Shown: positions 1-8,516, counted from the stretch's first letter. The stretch: 17,469 nt of DNA from Bacteroidota bacterium (GCA_030632865.1 DAOVTY010000029.1:1-17469); one strand, 5' to 3'. Notes: generated from the sequence alone by a model not told the origin. A program made the numbers and translations.

Positions 1-1032
1 ATTGGAACTGTTGGTGGAAATTTACTTCAACAATTGCAAAATCAGCAGGAGACATTCTCGAAAGAGAACCACCTCAATATAAAACTTACAGACATTGCAA
101 ATTCACGTAAAATGGTTTTCGAACGCGAAGGAATTGATATTATATCGTATAAAAAAAGTTTGGAGAATTCTGATAAGACTTCGAGTTTGCAAGGATTTGC
201 AGACGAAGTAAAAGCGATGAATATTTATAACTCGGTATTTGTAGATTGTACCGCTTCCGACGATGTTGCAACTTTATATAAGGAAATTTTAAGCGCGAAC
301 ATCTCGGTGGTAACTGCAAATAAAGTTGCCGCTTCGTCTGATTACGATAATTATGCTGAACTGAAAAAAATTGCAAAAAGAAAAGGTGCTAAATTTTTGT
401 TTGAAACTAATGTTGGTGCGGGTTTGCCTATTATTAATACTTTAAACGATTTGGTAAATTCGGGCGATAAAATACTGCGGATAGATGCAGTTTTGTCGGG
501 TACCTTAAATTTTATTTTTAATACTATTTCAGCTGAAATCCCACTGAGCAAAACCATACGAATGGCAAAAGAGGAGGGATTTTCTGAACCTGACCCACGA
601 ATTGATTTAAGTGGTGTTGATGTAGCGCGCAAGATTTTGATACTGGCTCGCGAATCGGGTTACCGCATAGAAATGGACGAAATTAAAATCAATAAATTTA
701 TTCCCGATTCTTATTTCGACGGTTCACTGGATGAATTTTGGAGTACTATTTCTGAGTTGGATGCGGAGTTTGAGAAAAACCGGATCCGCCTTGAAAGTGA
801 AAACAAAAAATGGCGTTTTGTTGCCCGTTTCGAAAATGGAAAGGCCGAAGTTGGATTGCAGGAAGTAGATTCCCGACATCCGTTTTACGATCTCGAAGGA
901 AGCAATAATTTGGTGATGTACACAACCGAGCGTTATCAGGAATTTCCTATGTTGATAAAAGGGTACGGTGCCGGAGCTTCGGTAACTGCCGCCGGCGTTT
1001 TTGCCGATTTAATTAAGGTTTCGAATATTTGA
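1..1032 (+). CDS. thrA: Bifunctional aspartokinase/homoserine dehydrogenase, 3' part (homoserine dehydrogenase domain)
   Basis: The gene is open from base 1, so its 5' end lies outside the window; 343 codons and a TGA are visible. The first residues, IGTVGGNLLQQL, are the Gly-rich NAD(P)-binding loop of homoserine dehydrogenase. Family blocks follow in order: VDCTA near residue 81, TANK near 105, NVGAGLP near 137, SGTLNFIF, EPDPRIDLSGVDVARK, and the C-terminal GYGAGASVTAAGVFADL. Order and spacing match the end of E. coli ThrA, which fuses aspartokinase to homoserine dehydrogenase. The aspartokinase half is inferred, because only the dehydrogenase domain is visible; a monofunctional Hom is less likely because the ThrA-specific C-terminus is present. 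The enzyme reduces aspartate semialdehyde to homoserine. An internal TTG at base 34 should not be taken as the start, since it cuts off the NAD loop. The gene looks more GC-rich than its neighbours (33 of 60 bases at 961-1020). Confidence 0.93.
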   Translation: MGTVGGNLLQQLQNQQETFSKENHLNIKLTDIANSRKMVFEREGIDIISYKKSLENSDKTSSLQGFADEVKAMNIYNSVFVDCTASDDVATLYKEILSANISVVTANKVAASSDYDNYAELKKIAKRKGAKFLFETNVGAGLPIINTLNDLVNSGDKILRIDAVLSGTLNFIFNTISAEIPLSKTIRMAKEEGFSEPDPRIDLSGVDVARKILILARESGYRIEMDEIKINKFIPDSYFDGSLDEFWSTISELDAEFEKNRIRLESENKKWRFVARFENGKAEVGLQEVDSRHPFYDLEGSNNLVMYTTERYQEFPMLIKGYGAGASVTAAGVFADLIKVSNI

Positions 1033-1033
1033 T

Positions 1034-1059
1034 TTGCACTGCATTAAAGTATAGTGCAA
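1034..1059 (+). other. Intercistronic hairpin between thrA and the apgM-like gene
   Basis: TTGCACT (1034-1040) and AGTGCAA (1053-1059) form a perfect 7-bp inverted repeat with a 12-nt loop. It lies in the 42-bp gap between the thrA stop and the next ATG. No T tract follows, so it does not look like a terminator. It could be an mRNA processing or stability element, or chance. Confidence 0.35.
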
Positions 1060-1074
1060 CAAAGAATAATTTAA

Positions 1075-2283
1075 ATGAAATATATAATAATACTCGGAGA
1101 CGGAATGGCTGATGAACCGCTTGCAAATTATGGTGGTAAAACTCCGTTGCAAATCGCTAATAAACCACACATCGATTGGATAACTAAAAATGGTAAATCA
1201 GGATTGTTAGAAACCGTCCCAGAAACAATGCATCCAGGCAGTGAAATCGCAAACATGGCTGTTTTGGGCTACAATGTTGAAAAAGTTTATGAGGGAAGGG
1301 GAGTGCTGGAAGCTGCAAGTATTGGAATTGATTTGCAACCTGGAGACATGGCTTTACGTTGCAATTTGGTAACCATCGAAAATGATATTCTAAAAAATCA
1401 TTCAGCAGGCCATATTAGAAACAATCAGTCAATAGAAATCATAGAATTTTTAAATAAGGAGTTAGGAAACGAGCAAATTACTTTTTATCCAGGTGTTTCT
1501 TACCGCCATTTACTGGTTATTAAAAATGGAGTAAAAGATATTCAGTGCACGCCTCCACACGATGTTCCTGGTACTCCATTTCGTGATATTTTAGTGAAAT
1601 CAAAAACAGAAGCTGCCAACGATACTTCTAAATTACTAAATCAATTAATTCTTAATTCGCAAAAATTGCTTAAAAATCATCCTATAAATATTCAACGAAT
1701 AAAGGATGGTCTAGAACCTGCAAATAGTATTTGGCCATGGTCGCCGGGTTATAAGCCTGCAATGTCAACATTAAAAGAGATGGTTGGAATTGAAAATTCA
1801 GCAGTAATTTCTGCTGTCGATTTAATTCAGGGAATTGGTGTTTATGCAGGTATGGAAGTTATTAAAGTGGATGGTGTAACCGGATTGTCTGACACAAATT
1901 ACGAAGGAAAAGCGGAGGCAGCAATCAATGCTTTAAAAGAGAATGACTTTGTTTATCTTCATATTGAAGCGAGTGACGAAGCAGGTCACGAAGGAGATGT
2001 TGAACTTAAAATAAAAACAATCGAATACCTCGACCAGAGAATTGTAAAGTATATTTTGGCTGAAACTAAAAAGCTGGATGATGAAGTTGCCATTGCAATC
2101 TTGCCCGACCATCCAACACCATGCGCATTAAAAACTCATACACGAAAACCGGTACCATTCTCTATTTTTAAGCCGGGCAACAAGCCCGATAAAGTTGATG
2201 TTTATGATGAATTTACTGTTGAAAATGGATTTTATGGAACTTTAAAAGGAGATGAATTTATCAGAGCTTTTCTCGATATATAA
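1075..2283 (+). CDS. ApgM-family cofactor-independent phosphoglycerate mutase homolog, presumed homoserine kinase
   Basis: The 402-aa protein belongs to the archaeal-type (ApgM, COG3635) branch of the alkaline phosphatase superfamily. Metal-binding LGDGMAD is at residues 7-13, the candidate phospho-acceptor Ser56 lies in HPGSEIANMAVLGY, and further metal ligands lie in HIEASDEAGHEGD (about 297-309) and LPDHPTPC. It sits between thrA and thrC, where other bacteria place the GHMP-type homoserine kinase ThrB, and no GHMP kinase is visible. In Bacteroidetes such genes are commonly annotated as a proposed homoserine kinase, so the likely reaction is homoserine to O-phosphohomoserine. That role is inferred from family and context; true phosphoglycerate mutase activity remains possible. 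The ATG gives the N-terminal MKYIIILGDGMADEP typical of the family. No Shine-Dalgarno sequence is seen. Confidence 0.88.
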   Translation: MKYIIILGDGMADEPLANYGGKTPLQIANKPHIDWITKNGKSGLLETVPETMHPGSEIANMAVLGYNVEKVYEGRGVLEAASIGIDLQPGDMALRCNLVTIENDILKNHSAGHIRNNQSIEIIEFLNKELGNEQITFYPGVSYRHLLVIKNGVKDIQCTPPHDVPGTPFRDILVKSKTEAANDTSKLLNQLILNSQKLLKNHPINIQRIKDGLEPANSIWPWSPGYKPAMSTLKEMVGIENSAVISAVDLIQGIGVYAGMEVIKVDGVTGLSDTNYEGKAEAAINALKENDFVYLHIEASDEAGHEGDVELKIKTIEYLDQRIVKYILAETKKLDDEVAIAILPDHPTPCALKTHTRKPVPFSIFKPGNKPDKVDVYDEFTVENGFYGTLKGDEFIRAFLDI

Positions 2284-2504
2284 CTTTTATAATTTTGTAA
2301 TTGCCAGTGGAATTTTATTTTTGCTTGGTACAATCTTTTAACTTTAGTGACTTTTGGCTTAAAAAACAGGAAGTAAAATATTCCTAAATCTCAAAATATT
2401 AAAATCACAAAAGTGTTTTTAGCATCATAATAATCAGTGTCTTTTGCATTTAATTCCAAATGCATATAAATCATTTTAAAATGCTGGTATAGCAATGTCT
2501 GGTT

Positions 2505-2525
2505 ATGACAAATGTCATGATTTGT
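2505..2525. promoter_or_regulatory. Overlapping dyads, possible CRP/FNR-family operator upstream of thrC
   Basis: ATGAC-AAAT-GTCAT (2505-2518) is a perfect 14-bp dyad with the 5-4-5 geometry of CRP/FNR-type sites. A second dyad, ACAAAT-6-ATTTGT (2508-2525), overlaps it. The site is about 70 bp upstream of the -7 box at 2589, a spacing suited to an activator. The regulator is not identified. Confidence 0.35.
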
Positions 2526-2588
2526 TACCTCAATCTTAAACTTTTCTTTTTCATCTGAAAAGGAGATAAATTAACGAGTACAACTTTT

Positions 2589-2596
2589 TACTTTTG
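2589..2596 (+). promoter_or_regulatory. Candidate thrC promoter, -7 box
   Basis: TACTTTTG fits the Bacteroidetes -7 consensus TAnnTTTG and lies 40 bp before the thrC ATG, giving a leader of about 30 nt. No good -33 TTTG is visible 18-21 bp upstream, so the match rests on one box. Confidence 0.45.
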
Positions 2597-2636
2597 AACG
2601 TACTTATTACTAAATTTTAAGTACAAGCTACTAAAG

Positions 2637-3947
2637 ATGAAATACTACAGTACCAATAAAAATACACCCGAAGTATCGTTGAAAGAGGCAGTTGTAAAAG
2701 GACTGGCTGCTGACAAAGGACTTTTTATGCCCGAACGAATTGAAAAATTTGAATCTTTATTTTTCGATAATATTCAAAATTTATCATTTCAAGAAATTGC
2801 TTTTGAGGTTTCAAAAAAGTTTTTTGGAGATGATATTCATCACGAAATACTTAAAGATATAGTTTACGATACTTTGCAATTTGACTGTCCGGTTGTAAAA
2901 GTTACAGATTCAATTTATTCGTTAGAACTATTTCATGGACCAACTATGGCGTTTAAAGATGTTGGAGCTCGTTTTATGGCACGTTTACTAAACTATTTTT
3001 TAGGTGAACACGATAAGCAAATAAATGTTCTGGTTGCAACTTCTGGCGATACAGGAAGTGCTGTGGCAAATGGTTTTTTAGGTGTTGATGGAATTCATGT
3101 TTATGTGCTTTATCCAAAAGGAAAAGTTAGTAAAATACAAGAATCGCAGTTTGCAACTTTAGGTAAAAATATAACTGCGCTAGAAATAGAGGGTACTTTT
3201 GATGACTGCCAGCGCCTTGTAAAAAGTGCTTTTTTAGATGCTGAATTGAATGAGAAATTGATGTTAACATCAGCCAATTCAATTAATGTTGCTCGTTTTT
3301 TGCCGCAGGCATTTTACTATTTTAATGCATTCGCGCGATTAAAAGAACAAGGAATTTTAGAGAACAATGATTTAGTTGTTTCGGTTCCGAGTGGAAATTT
3401 GGGGAATATTACAGCCGGACTTTTTGCACTTGAAATGGGTTTGCCTATTAAGCAATTTATTGTGGCAAATAACTCAAACGACATTGTTTTTAAATATTTA
3501 GAAACCGGGAAATACCAACCTCGCAAATCTGTTGAAACAGTTGCAAATGCAATGGATGTTGGCGAACCCAGTAATTTTGTTCGTATTTTAGATTTATATA
3601 AAAATTCGCACAAAACTATTTCAAAAAAATTAAAAGGATTTAGATATTCTGACACAGAAATAAAAGCAGTTGTGAAAAAAGTTTATAACGAAACTAACTA
3701 CTTGTGTGATCCTCATGGTGCTTGTGGATTTGAAGCTTTGAGTGAATATTTGTCAGGAACCCAAATTGGTCTATTTTTAGAGACCGCTCATCCTGCTAAA
3801 TTTACCAATACTATGGAGGAGATTGTTGGTGCTGAAAATATTAAAATGCCTGAAAAATTAAGTGTGTTTATGAAAGGTGATAAGATAAGTAAATTGTTAA
3901 ATTCTGAATTCAATGAATTTAAAAAGTATCTAATGAAAGGCGTTTAG
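2637..3947 (+). CDS. thrC: Threonine synthase
   Basis: The 436-aa protein is a pyridoxal-phosphate enzyme that converts O-phosphohomoserine to threonine. The N-terminus MKYYSTNKNTPEVSLKEAV has the ThrC form. The PLP lysine is Lys107 in FHGPTMAFKDVG, the same number as the catalytic lysine of E. coli ThrC. The phosphate-binding loop ATSGDTGSAVANGF follows, then SANSINVARFLPQ, SVPSGNLGNITAG and DPHGACGFEAL. The length is normal for the bacterial short form. It completes the thr cluster with thrA and the apgM-like gene but is separated by 353 bp, so it may also be transcribed from the -7 box at 2589. The ATG is well placed and has no Shine-Dalgarno sequence, as is usual in this phylum. Confidence 0.96.
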   Translation: MKYYSTNKNTPEVSLKEAVVKGLAADKGLFMPERIEKFESLFFDNIQNLSFQEIAFEVSKKFFGDDIHHEILKDIVYDTLQFDCPVVKVTDSIYSLELFHGPTMAFKDVGARFMARLLNYFLGEHDKQINVLVATSGDTGSAVANGFLGVDGIHVYVLYPKGKVSKIQESQFATLGKNITALEIEGTFDDCQRLVKSAFLDAELNEKLMLTSANSINVARFLPQAFYYFNAFARLKEQGILENNDLVVSVPSGNLGNITAGLFALEMGLPIKQFIVANNSNDIVFKYLETGKYQPRKSVETVANAMDVGEPSNFVRILDLYKNSHKTISKKLKGFRYSDTEIKAVVKKVYNETNYLCDPHGACGFEALSEYLSGTQIGLFLETAHPAKFTNTMEEIVGAENIKMPEKLSVFMKGDKISKLLNSEFNEFKKYLMKGV

Positions 3948-4038
3948 CACTCTTATTATAAGATCGAATGAAATGGTGGAAAATTCGTTAAAATAAAAGA
4001 GCATTTTGTCTTATTTAATTAAATATTATGGCAAATCA

Positions 4039-4070
4039 TTTTGTAACACAAAAACTTATTAATAAATTCG
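4039..4070 (+). promoter_or_regulatory. Candidate promoter of the sigma factor gene
   Basis: TTTTG at 4039-4043 (-33) is separated by 19 bp from TAAATTCG at 4063-4070, one mismatch from TAnnTTTG. The start point would be near 4077 and the leader about 33 nt. The -33 box lies within the inverted repeat TTTTGT-AAC-ACAAAA (4039-4053), which might be a control site. Confidence 0.45.
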
Positions 4071-4109
4071 ACCCTTATTATTTGTAATAAATGTTAACAA
4101 TGTCAACTT

Positions 4110-4976
4110 ATGAGACAGCTAAAAATTACGAAACAAGTAACTAACCGGGACACATTGTCTCTGGATAAGTACTTGCACGAAATTAGCAAAGTAGAGCTAC
4201 TGTCTGCCGAAAAGGAAGTTGAATTAGCCAAGTCAATAAGAAAAGGTGACCAAAAAGCCTTTGAAGCCCTAATTAAAGCAAATCTTCGTTTTGTTGTTTC
4301 TGTTTCCAAACAATATCAAAATCAAGGCTTAAGTTTACCCGATTTAATAAATGAAGGAAATTTGGGTTTAATTAAAGCTGCAGAACGTTTTGATGAAACA
4401 AGAGGGTTTAAATTTATTTCGTACGCAGTTTGGTGGATTCGTCAATCTATTCTTCAGGCAATTGCAGAGCAAGCTCGAATTGTTCGTCTTCCGCTAAATA
4501 AAATTGGTTCAATAAATAAAATTAATAAGGCTTTTAGTAAGCTCGAGCAAGAGTTTCAGCGCGAACCAACTATTGATGAGGTGGCAGTTTTATTAGAAAC
4601 CAATCCTGAATTGGTTGAAACTTCTCTTAATTTTGCTGGCAACCATGTTTCGATGGACGCTCCGTTAAGAGACGAGGAGGCAAATACTTTGTACGATGTG
4701 ATGTTAAGTGATGATTCTCTAAATCCGGAAGAAAATCTTTTAGATGATTCATTACGTTTAGAAATTGAGCGTTCGCTAGCAACATTGGGCGATCGAGAAG
4801 CTGAAATATTGCGTTTTTATTTTGGACTAAAAGGATATCAATCTCATACATTAGAAGAGATTGGAGACGAGTTTGGACTAACACGCGAAAGAGTGCGCCA
4901 GATAAAAGAGAAGGCTATTAAAAAGTTAAAAAATCAATACCGTAATAGATTGTTAAGATCTTATCTCGGGAAATAA
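4110..4976 (+). CDS. rpoD: Primary RNA polymerase sigma factor (Bacteroidetes RpoD/SigA)
   Basis: This 288-aa group-1 sigma factor is short because region 1.1 is absent, as in other Bacteroidetes. Region 1.2 is near residues 17-45. Region 2 runs from about 50 to 120 and includes the core-binding segment DLINEGNLGLIKAAERFD and the -10/melting segment GFKFISYAVWWIRQSI (99-114). Region 3 is about 127-205. Region 4.2 carries the helix-turn-helix TLEEIGDEFGLTRERVRQIK (about 247-266). It directs RNA polymerase to the -33/-7 promoters of this phylum, several of which occur in this window. rpe follows 12 bp after its stop, so the two are probably co-transcribed. The ATG at 4110 gives the expected N-terminus MRQLKITKQVTNRD. 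Confidence 0.96.
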   Translation: MRQLKITKQVTNRDTLSLDKYLHEISKVELLSAEKEVELAKSIRKGDQKAFEALIKANLRFVVSVSKQYQNQGLSLPDLINEGNLGLIKAAERFDETRGFKFISYAVWWIRQSILQAIAEQARIVRLPLNKIGSINKINKAFSKLEQEFQREPTIDEVAVLLETNPELVETSLNFAGNHVSMDAPLRDEEANTLYDVMLSDDSLNPEENLLDDSLRLEIERSLATLGDREAEILRFYFGLKGYQSHTLEEIGDEFGLTRERVRQIKEKAIKKLKNQYRNRLLRSYLGK

Positions 4977-4988
4977 GTGAAGTAAAAT

Positions 4989-5639
4989 ATGAGTCGATTG
5001 ATTGCACCATCAATTTTGTCAGCTGATTTTAACAGACTGGGAGAAGATATTGAGATGTTAAACCAAAGTGAAGCAGATTTTATTCATTTTGATGTTATGG
5101 ACGGTGTTTTTGTTCCAAATATTTCATTCGGAATTCCGGTAATTCAGCATGTAAATAAAATTGCAACCATACCTTTAGATGTGCATTTAATGATCGTTAA
5201 TCCCGACAAATTTATCGAACCTTTTGTAAATGCCGGAGCATCTATATTAACAGTCCATTACGAGGCATGTCAACATTTGCATCGTACTATTCAGTTGATT
5301 AAAAGCTACGGAATAAAAGCGAGTGTTTGTTTAAATCCGCACACTTCGGTATCTGTTTTACAAGATATTATTTCTGAATTAGATATGGTTTTATTAATGT
5401 CAGTAAATCCTGGTTTTGGAGGGCAGGAGTTTATCGAGAATACATACAAAAAGGTTAAACAACTTAAAACTTTAATTGCAGAAAATAATTCTGATTGTTT
5501 AATTGAAGTTGATGGTGGAGTTAATGATAAAACAGGAAAACTACTTTTTGAAGCAGGAGCCGATGTATTGGTAGCTGGTAGTTTCGTATTTAATTCAGAT
5601 AATCCGTCGGATACAATCTCTAAGTTAAAATTAGCTTGA
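4989..5639 (+). CDS. rpe: Ribulose-phosphate 3-epimerase
   Basis: The 216-aa TIM-barrel enzyme interconverts ribulose 5-phosphate and xylulose 5-phosphate in the pentose phosphate pathway. Visible signatures are APSILSADF (Ser8), the metal ligands His33 and Asp35 in FIHFDVMDG, His66 in LDVHLMI, the MSVNPGFGGQEFI loop (137-149), and Asp175 in IEVDGGV. Length and order are normal. The gene starts 12 bp after the sigma factor and probably shares its transcript. Its 3' end overlaps the convergent Cys-rich protein gene by 9 bp, and no terminator is seen between them. Confidence 0.96.
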   Translation: MSRLIAPSILSADFNRLGEDIEMLNQSEADFIHFDVMDGVFVPNISFGIPVIQHVNKIATIPLDVHLMIVNPDKFIEPFVNAGASILTVHYEACQHLHRTIQLIKSYGIKASVCLNPHTSVSVLQDIISELDMVLLMSVNPGFGGQEFIENTYKKVKQLKTLIAENNSDCLIEVDGGVNDKTGKLLFEAGADVLVAGSFVFNSDNPSDTISKLKLA

Positions 5640-5873
5640 TTTGGATTCAATCTTATTACATAAATCGTTATTGTATTGAATAGATTGTTGAGACACATCT
5701 CGTATTACACAATCAGCAACACAATTCGAACAACTTGATGAAGACGGCTTTTCGTTTTTTGAACCAGAAGAAGATCTCTTTCTTTTTTTACGCCAAAATC
5801 TATTTCTCACTTTTATGATTGCAAGAGTAATTGCAGATCCTATAATCATGTATGTTATAATATCTTGTATCAT
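5631..5873 (-). CDS. FeoB-associated Cys-rich membrane protein
   Basis: The 80-aa protein has one N-terminal membrane segment (about residues 5-22), then a very basic stretch (RNRFWRKKRKR), a Ser-rich linker, and cysteines 48, 51, 55 and 72, the first three spaced CxxCxxxC. It starts 3 bp after the feoAB stop on the same strand, suggesting translational coupling. Small proteins of this shape downstream of feoB are known as the FeoB-associated Cys-rich membrane family. The cysteines may bind iron or have a role resembling FeoC, but this is not established. The C-terminal codons overlap the end of rpe on the other strand. Confidence 0.75.
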   Translation of the reverse strand: MIQDIITYMIIGSAITLAIIKVRNRFWRKKRKRSSSGSKNEKPSSSSCSNCVADCVIRDVSQQSIQYNNDLCNKIESKSS

Positions 5874-5876
5874 TTT

Positions 5877-8342
5877 CTAAAATATTAAACTACTTATATT
5901 ATAAACAATAAAAGCTGCAACCCAGGCAAGCAGAGTGGTATAAATAACGGTGAAAGCTGCCCATTTCCACGAGCCCGATTCGTTTTTAATAGTTGCTATA
6001 ACGCCAATACACGGAAAATATATCAGAATAAAAATAAGAAACGACAATATTGATGGTGTAATAAAAACTTTCTGTCCTTCTAGTTTTCCAAAGGTATGGT
6101 ATTCGTTTTTAATTTTATGCTGAAGATTTACAGTTGACTCGCTGTTGCTACTTTGATATAATACTCCCATTGTACTAACAATTATCTCTTTTGCCGGAAG
6201 TCCGGCAAGCAAACTGATACTCATTTTCCAATCAAAACCAAGTGGTTGTAACGCAGGTTGAATTCCTTTTCCAATTCTACCCAGATATGAGTTTTCTAAT
6301 CTGTTTGCTTCTAATTGCCGATTTATATCAGTTACAAGAATTTCCTTTTCTTGTTTATCAAGTCTATTATTATTTTGAACAATACTTATTTGGGCTAAAA
6401 AATGCTGCGACTCTTCAGTTTTGCGAGGGAAATATTCTAGTGCCCAAATAATAATAACTCCAATTAAAACAACCGATCCAATCTTTTTAAGATAGTGCTG
6501 GGTTTTATCCCACATATGATAAAGTATGTTTCGTAAAGTTGGCATCCGGTATGTTGGCAACTCCATTACAAAGGGAGTTTCTTTATTTTTAAAAACAGTT
6601 TTATTGAGAATTTGAGCAGTTATAAATGCAAAAATAATTCCTATAAAATATAATGCTATTAAATACAATGCCTGGTGTTTATCGAAAAAGGCTGAAATTA
6701 TTAGTATATAAACAGGTAGTTTTGCACTGCACGACATAAACGGGATTATTAGCATAGTTAATAATCTATCTCCCTTGTTGCGCAGCGAGCGGGTTGCAAG
6801 TATTGCCGGTACATTACATCCAAAACCCATAATTAGAGGAATAAAACTTCTTCCGTGCAAACCAAAACGGTGCATTATTTTGTCCATAATAAATGCTGCT
6901 CTTGCCATGTAGCCAGTTCCTTCAAGTATTGCAATAAAAAAGAATAAAATTAATATGTTGGGAAGAAATACAAGAACACTGCCGGCTCCATTTATTATTC
7001 CATTTACCAATAAATCTTTCAACATGCCATCAGTTAATATTCCTGAGATAAAATTTGCAAACACAGAAACACCTTTATCAATCCAATTTGTTGGGTAACT
7101 GCCAAGTCTAAATGTGGCATAAAACATCAAGAATAAAATTGAAGTGAACATCAAAAAACCTAAATATTTGTCGGTAAGAATACTATCTATTTTTTCAGAA
7201 ATAGTTTTTTTATTAAGATTTGGGTTTTTAAATGTCTCTTTTAATGCTCCCGTTATAAAACTGTATTTTGCATTTGTAATTACCGTTTCGCTATCTTCAT
7301 TTTCAAGATTCTCTATCTTTTTTATCTCTCTTAATGTTGTATTTTGAATATCGTTGAAACCATTGTAATTTGATAATAGTTTAATTACTTGCTCATCCTT
7401 TTCAAGTAATTTAATTGCTAAAAATCGTGACGAAATTTTATCGGTTATTGGTTTGTTCTCCCGAATTTTATCGCGTGTTATTTTTATTGAATTTTCTAAA
7501 TCTCGTCCATAATTTATATGAATATGTCGAGTAACTTTCTCTCTACCTTCAAAGACTTCAATTACTTTTTTAATTAGATTATCCAAACCAACTCCTTTCG
7601 AACTTATTGTTGGAACAAAGGGTATTCCTAGTAATTTTGAGATTTCATATTGGTCGAGAGATAGATTATTGCGCTGCAGTTCGTCAAACATATTTAGTGC
7701 AACAACAATACGCAAATCCATGTCTATTAACTGTGTTGTCAGAAATAAGCTTCTTTCGATATTTGTTGCATCAAGCACATTAATAACAATGTCAGGAGTT
7801 TCCTCATAAATAAATTTGCGAACATAAATTTCTTCTTTCGAATAGGCAGTTAAACTATAAGTGCCGGGTAAATCGAAAAAATTAAAAGTGTAACCTTTAG
7901 TTTTAAAAGTTGCCTTCTTTATATCCACGGTAACACCTGAGTAGTTTCCAACTTTTTCTTTTGATCCTGAGATGAAATTGAAAAGTGAAGTTTTTCCACT
8001 GTTGGGATTTCCTACTAATGCAATGTTAATAGTTTTAGTTCGTTCCGATTGGTCGATCAAATTAATATCCCGATGAATTACACCTTCGTATTTAACATTT
8101 GAAGTTTCATCAAATTTACCTTTTGAAACTACTTCAATTAAGTCGGCCTCAGTATTTCTTAACGAGATATTATAGTTTAGAATCTTGAATTCCAGTGGTC
8201 CATTAAAAGGGGCTTTTTTAATCATCTTTACCTCTTTCCCCTTAATAAACCCCATCTCAGAAATTCTTTTTCTGAATGAACCGTGCCCTAAAACTTTTGA
8301 AATAATTACGGTTTCGTTATATTTTACCTCGCTAAGCTTCAC
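5877..8342 (-). CDS. feoB: FeoA-FeoB fusion, ferrous iron transport protein
   Basis: The protein is 821 aa from the preferred GTG start at 8342. Residues 1-75 form a FeoA (SH3-like) domain beginning MKLSEVKYNETVIISKVLG. The FeoB GTPase follows: G1 GNPNSGKTS (111-119), G2 NYSGVTVD (133-140), G3 DLPGTYSL (157-164), G4 NMFD (217-220) and a G5-like TISSKG (245-250). The membrane domain contains the conserved GFGCNVPAILATR, CSAKLPVYIL and GLPAKEIIVSTMGVLY segments, so it looks complete. It imports Fe2+ across the inner membrane. A longer ORF opens at an ATG at 8417, but the extra 25 residues cover a TATATTTG promoter box, so that start would probably be upstream of the transcript. A Cys-rich partner gene follows by 3 bp. 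No obvious Fur box was recognised. Confidence 0.95.
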   Translation of the reverse strand: MKLSEVKYNETVIISKVLGHGSFRKRISEMGFIKGKEVKMIKKAPFNGPLEFKILNYNISLRNTEADLIEVVSKGKFDETSNVKYEGVIHRDINLIDQSERTKTINIALVGNPNSGKTSLFNFISGSKEKVGNYSGVTVDIKKATFKTKGYTFNFFDLPGTYSLTAYSKEEIYVRKFIYEETPDIVINVLDATNIERSLFLTTQLIDMDLRIVVALNMFDELQRNNLSLDQYEISKLLGIPFVPTISSKGVGLDNLIKKVIEVFEGREKVTRHIHINYGRDLENSIKITRDKIRENKPITDKISSRFLAIKLLEKDEQVIKLLSNYNGFNDIQNTTLREIKKIENLENEDSETVITNAKYSFITGALKETFKNPNLNKKTISEKIDSILTDKYLGFLMFTSILFLMFYATFRLGSYPTNWIDKGVSVFANFISGILTDGMLKDLLVNGIINGAGSVLVFLPNILILFFFIAILEGTGYMARAAFIMDKIMHRFGLHGRSFIPLIMGFGCNVPAILATRSLRNKGDRLLTMLIIPFMSCSAKLPVYILIISAFFDKHQALYLIALYFIGIIFAFITAQILNKTVFKNKETPFVMELPTYRMPTLRNILYHMWDKTQHYLKKIGSVVLIGVIIIWALEYFPRKTEESQHFLAQISIVQNNNRLDKQEKEILVTDINRQLEANRLENSYLGRIGKGIQPALQPLGFDWKMSISLLAGLPAKEIIVSTMGVLYQSSNSESTVNLQHKIKNEYHTFGKLEGQKVFITPSILSFLIFILIYFPCIGVIATIKNESGSWKWAAFTVIYTTLLAWVAAFIVYNISSLIF

Positions 8343-8395
8343 TATTATTATGTCTCTGCCTTTGTGTATATTTAAACTAAATAAAAATAAGGATG

Positions 8396-8403
8396 CAAAT
8401 ATA
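8396..8403 (-). promoter_or_regulatory. Candidate feoAB promoter, -7 box
   Basis: Read on the minus strand, TATATTTG followed by C is a perfect -7 box. The predicted start near 8389 gives a leader of about 45 nt to the GTG at 8342. The upstream ATG (8417) would lie outside this transcript. The -33 element is weak: a TTTTCG stretch about 20 bp upstream. Confidence 0.55.
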
Positions 8404-8516
8404 TTTACATTTTTCAATTAAAACGAAAAAGTTTTATAAAACAGTTAAAAAGCTTTTATTAATGAATATATTTATATGTTTTCAATAAGTTTTAATTTCG
8501 CTTAATACTTTAATAT

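Larger units (their letters stand above)
2284..2636. other. 353-bp intergenic region before thrC
   Basis: I see no convincing ORF. The region is AT-rich and contains an inverted repeat TGCATTT-6-AAATGCA (2445-2464), an FNR-like dyad (2505-2518) and a -7 promoter box (2589-2596). No clear terminator for the upstream gene is visible. The length suggests that thrC has its own control although it lies in the thr cluster. Confidence 0.6.

Noticed and set aside
3991..4016. Imperfect AT-only stem after thrC as a terminator
   Set aside because: The stem needs bulged bases and has almost no GC pairs, so it is not convincing.
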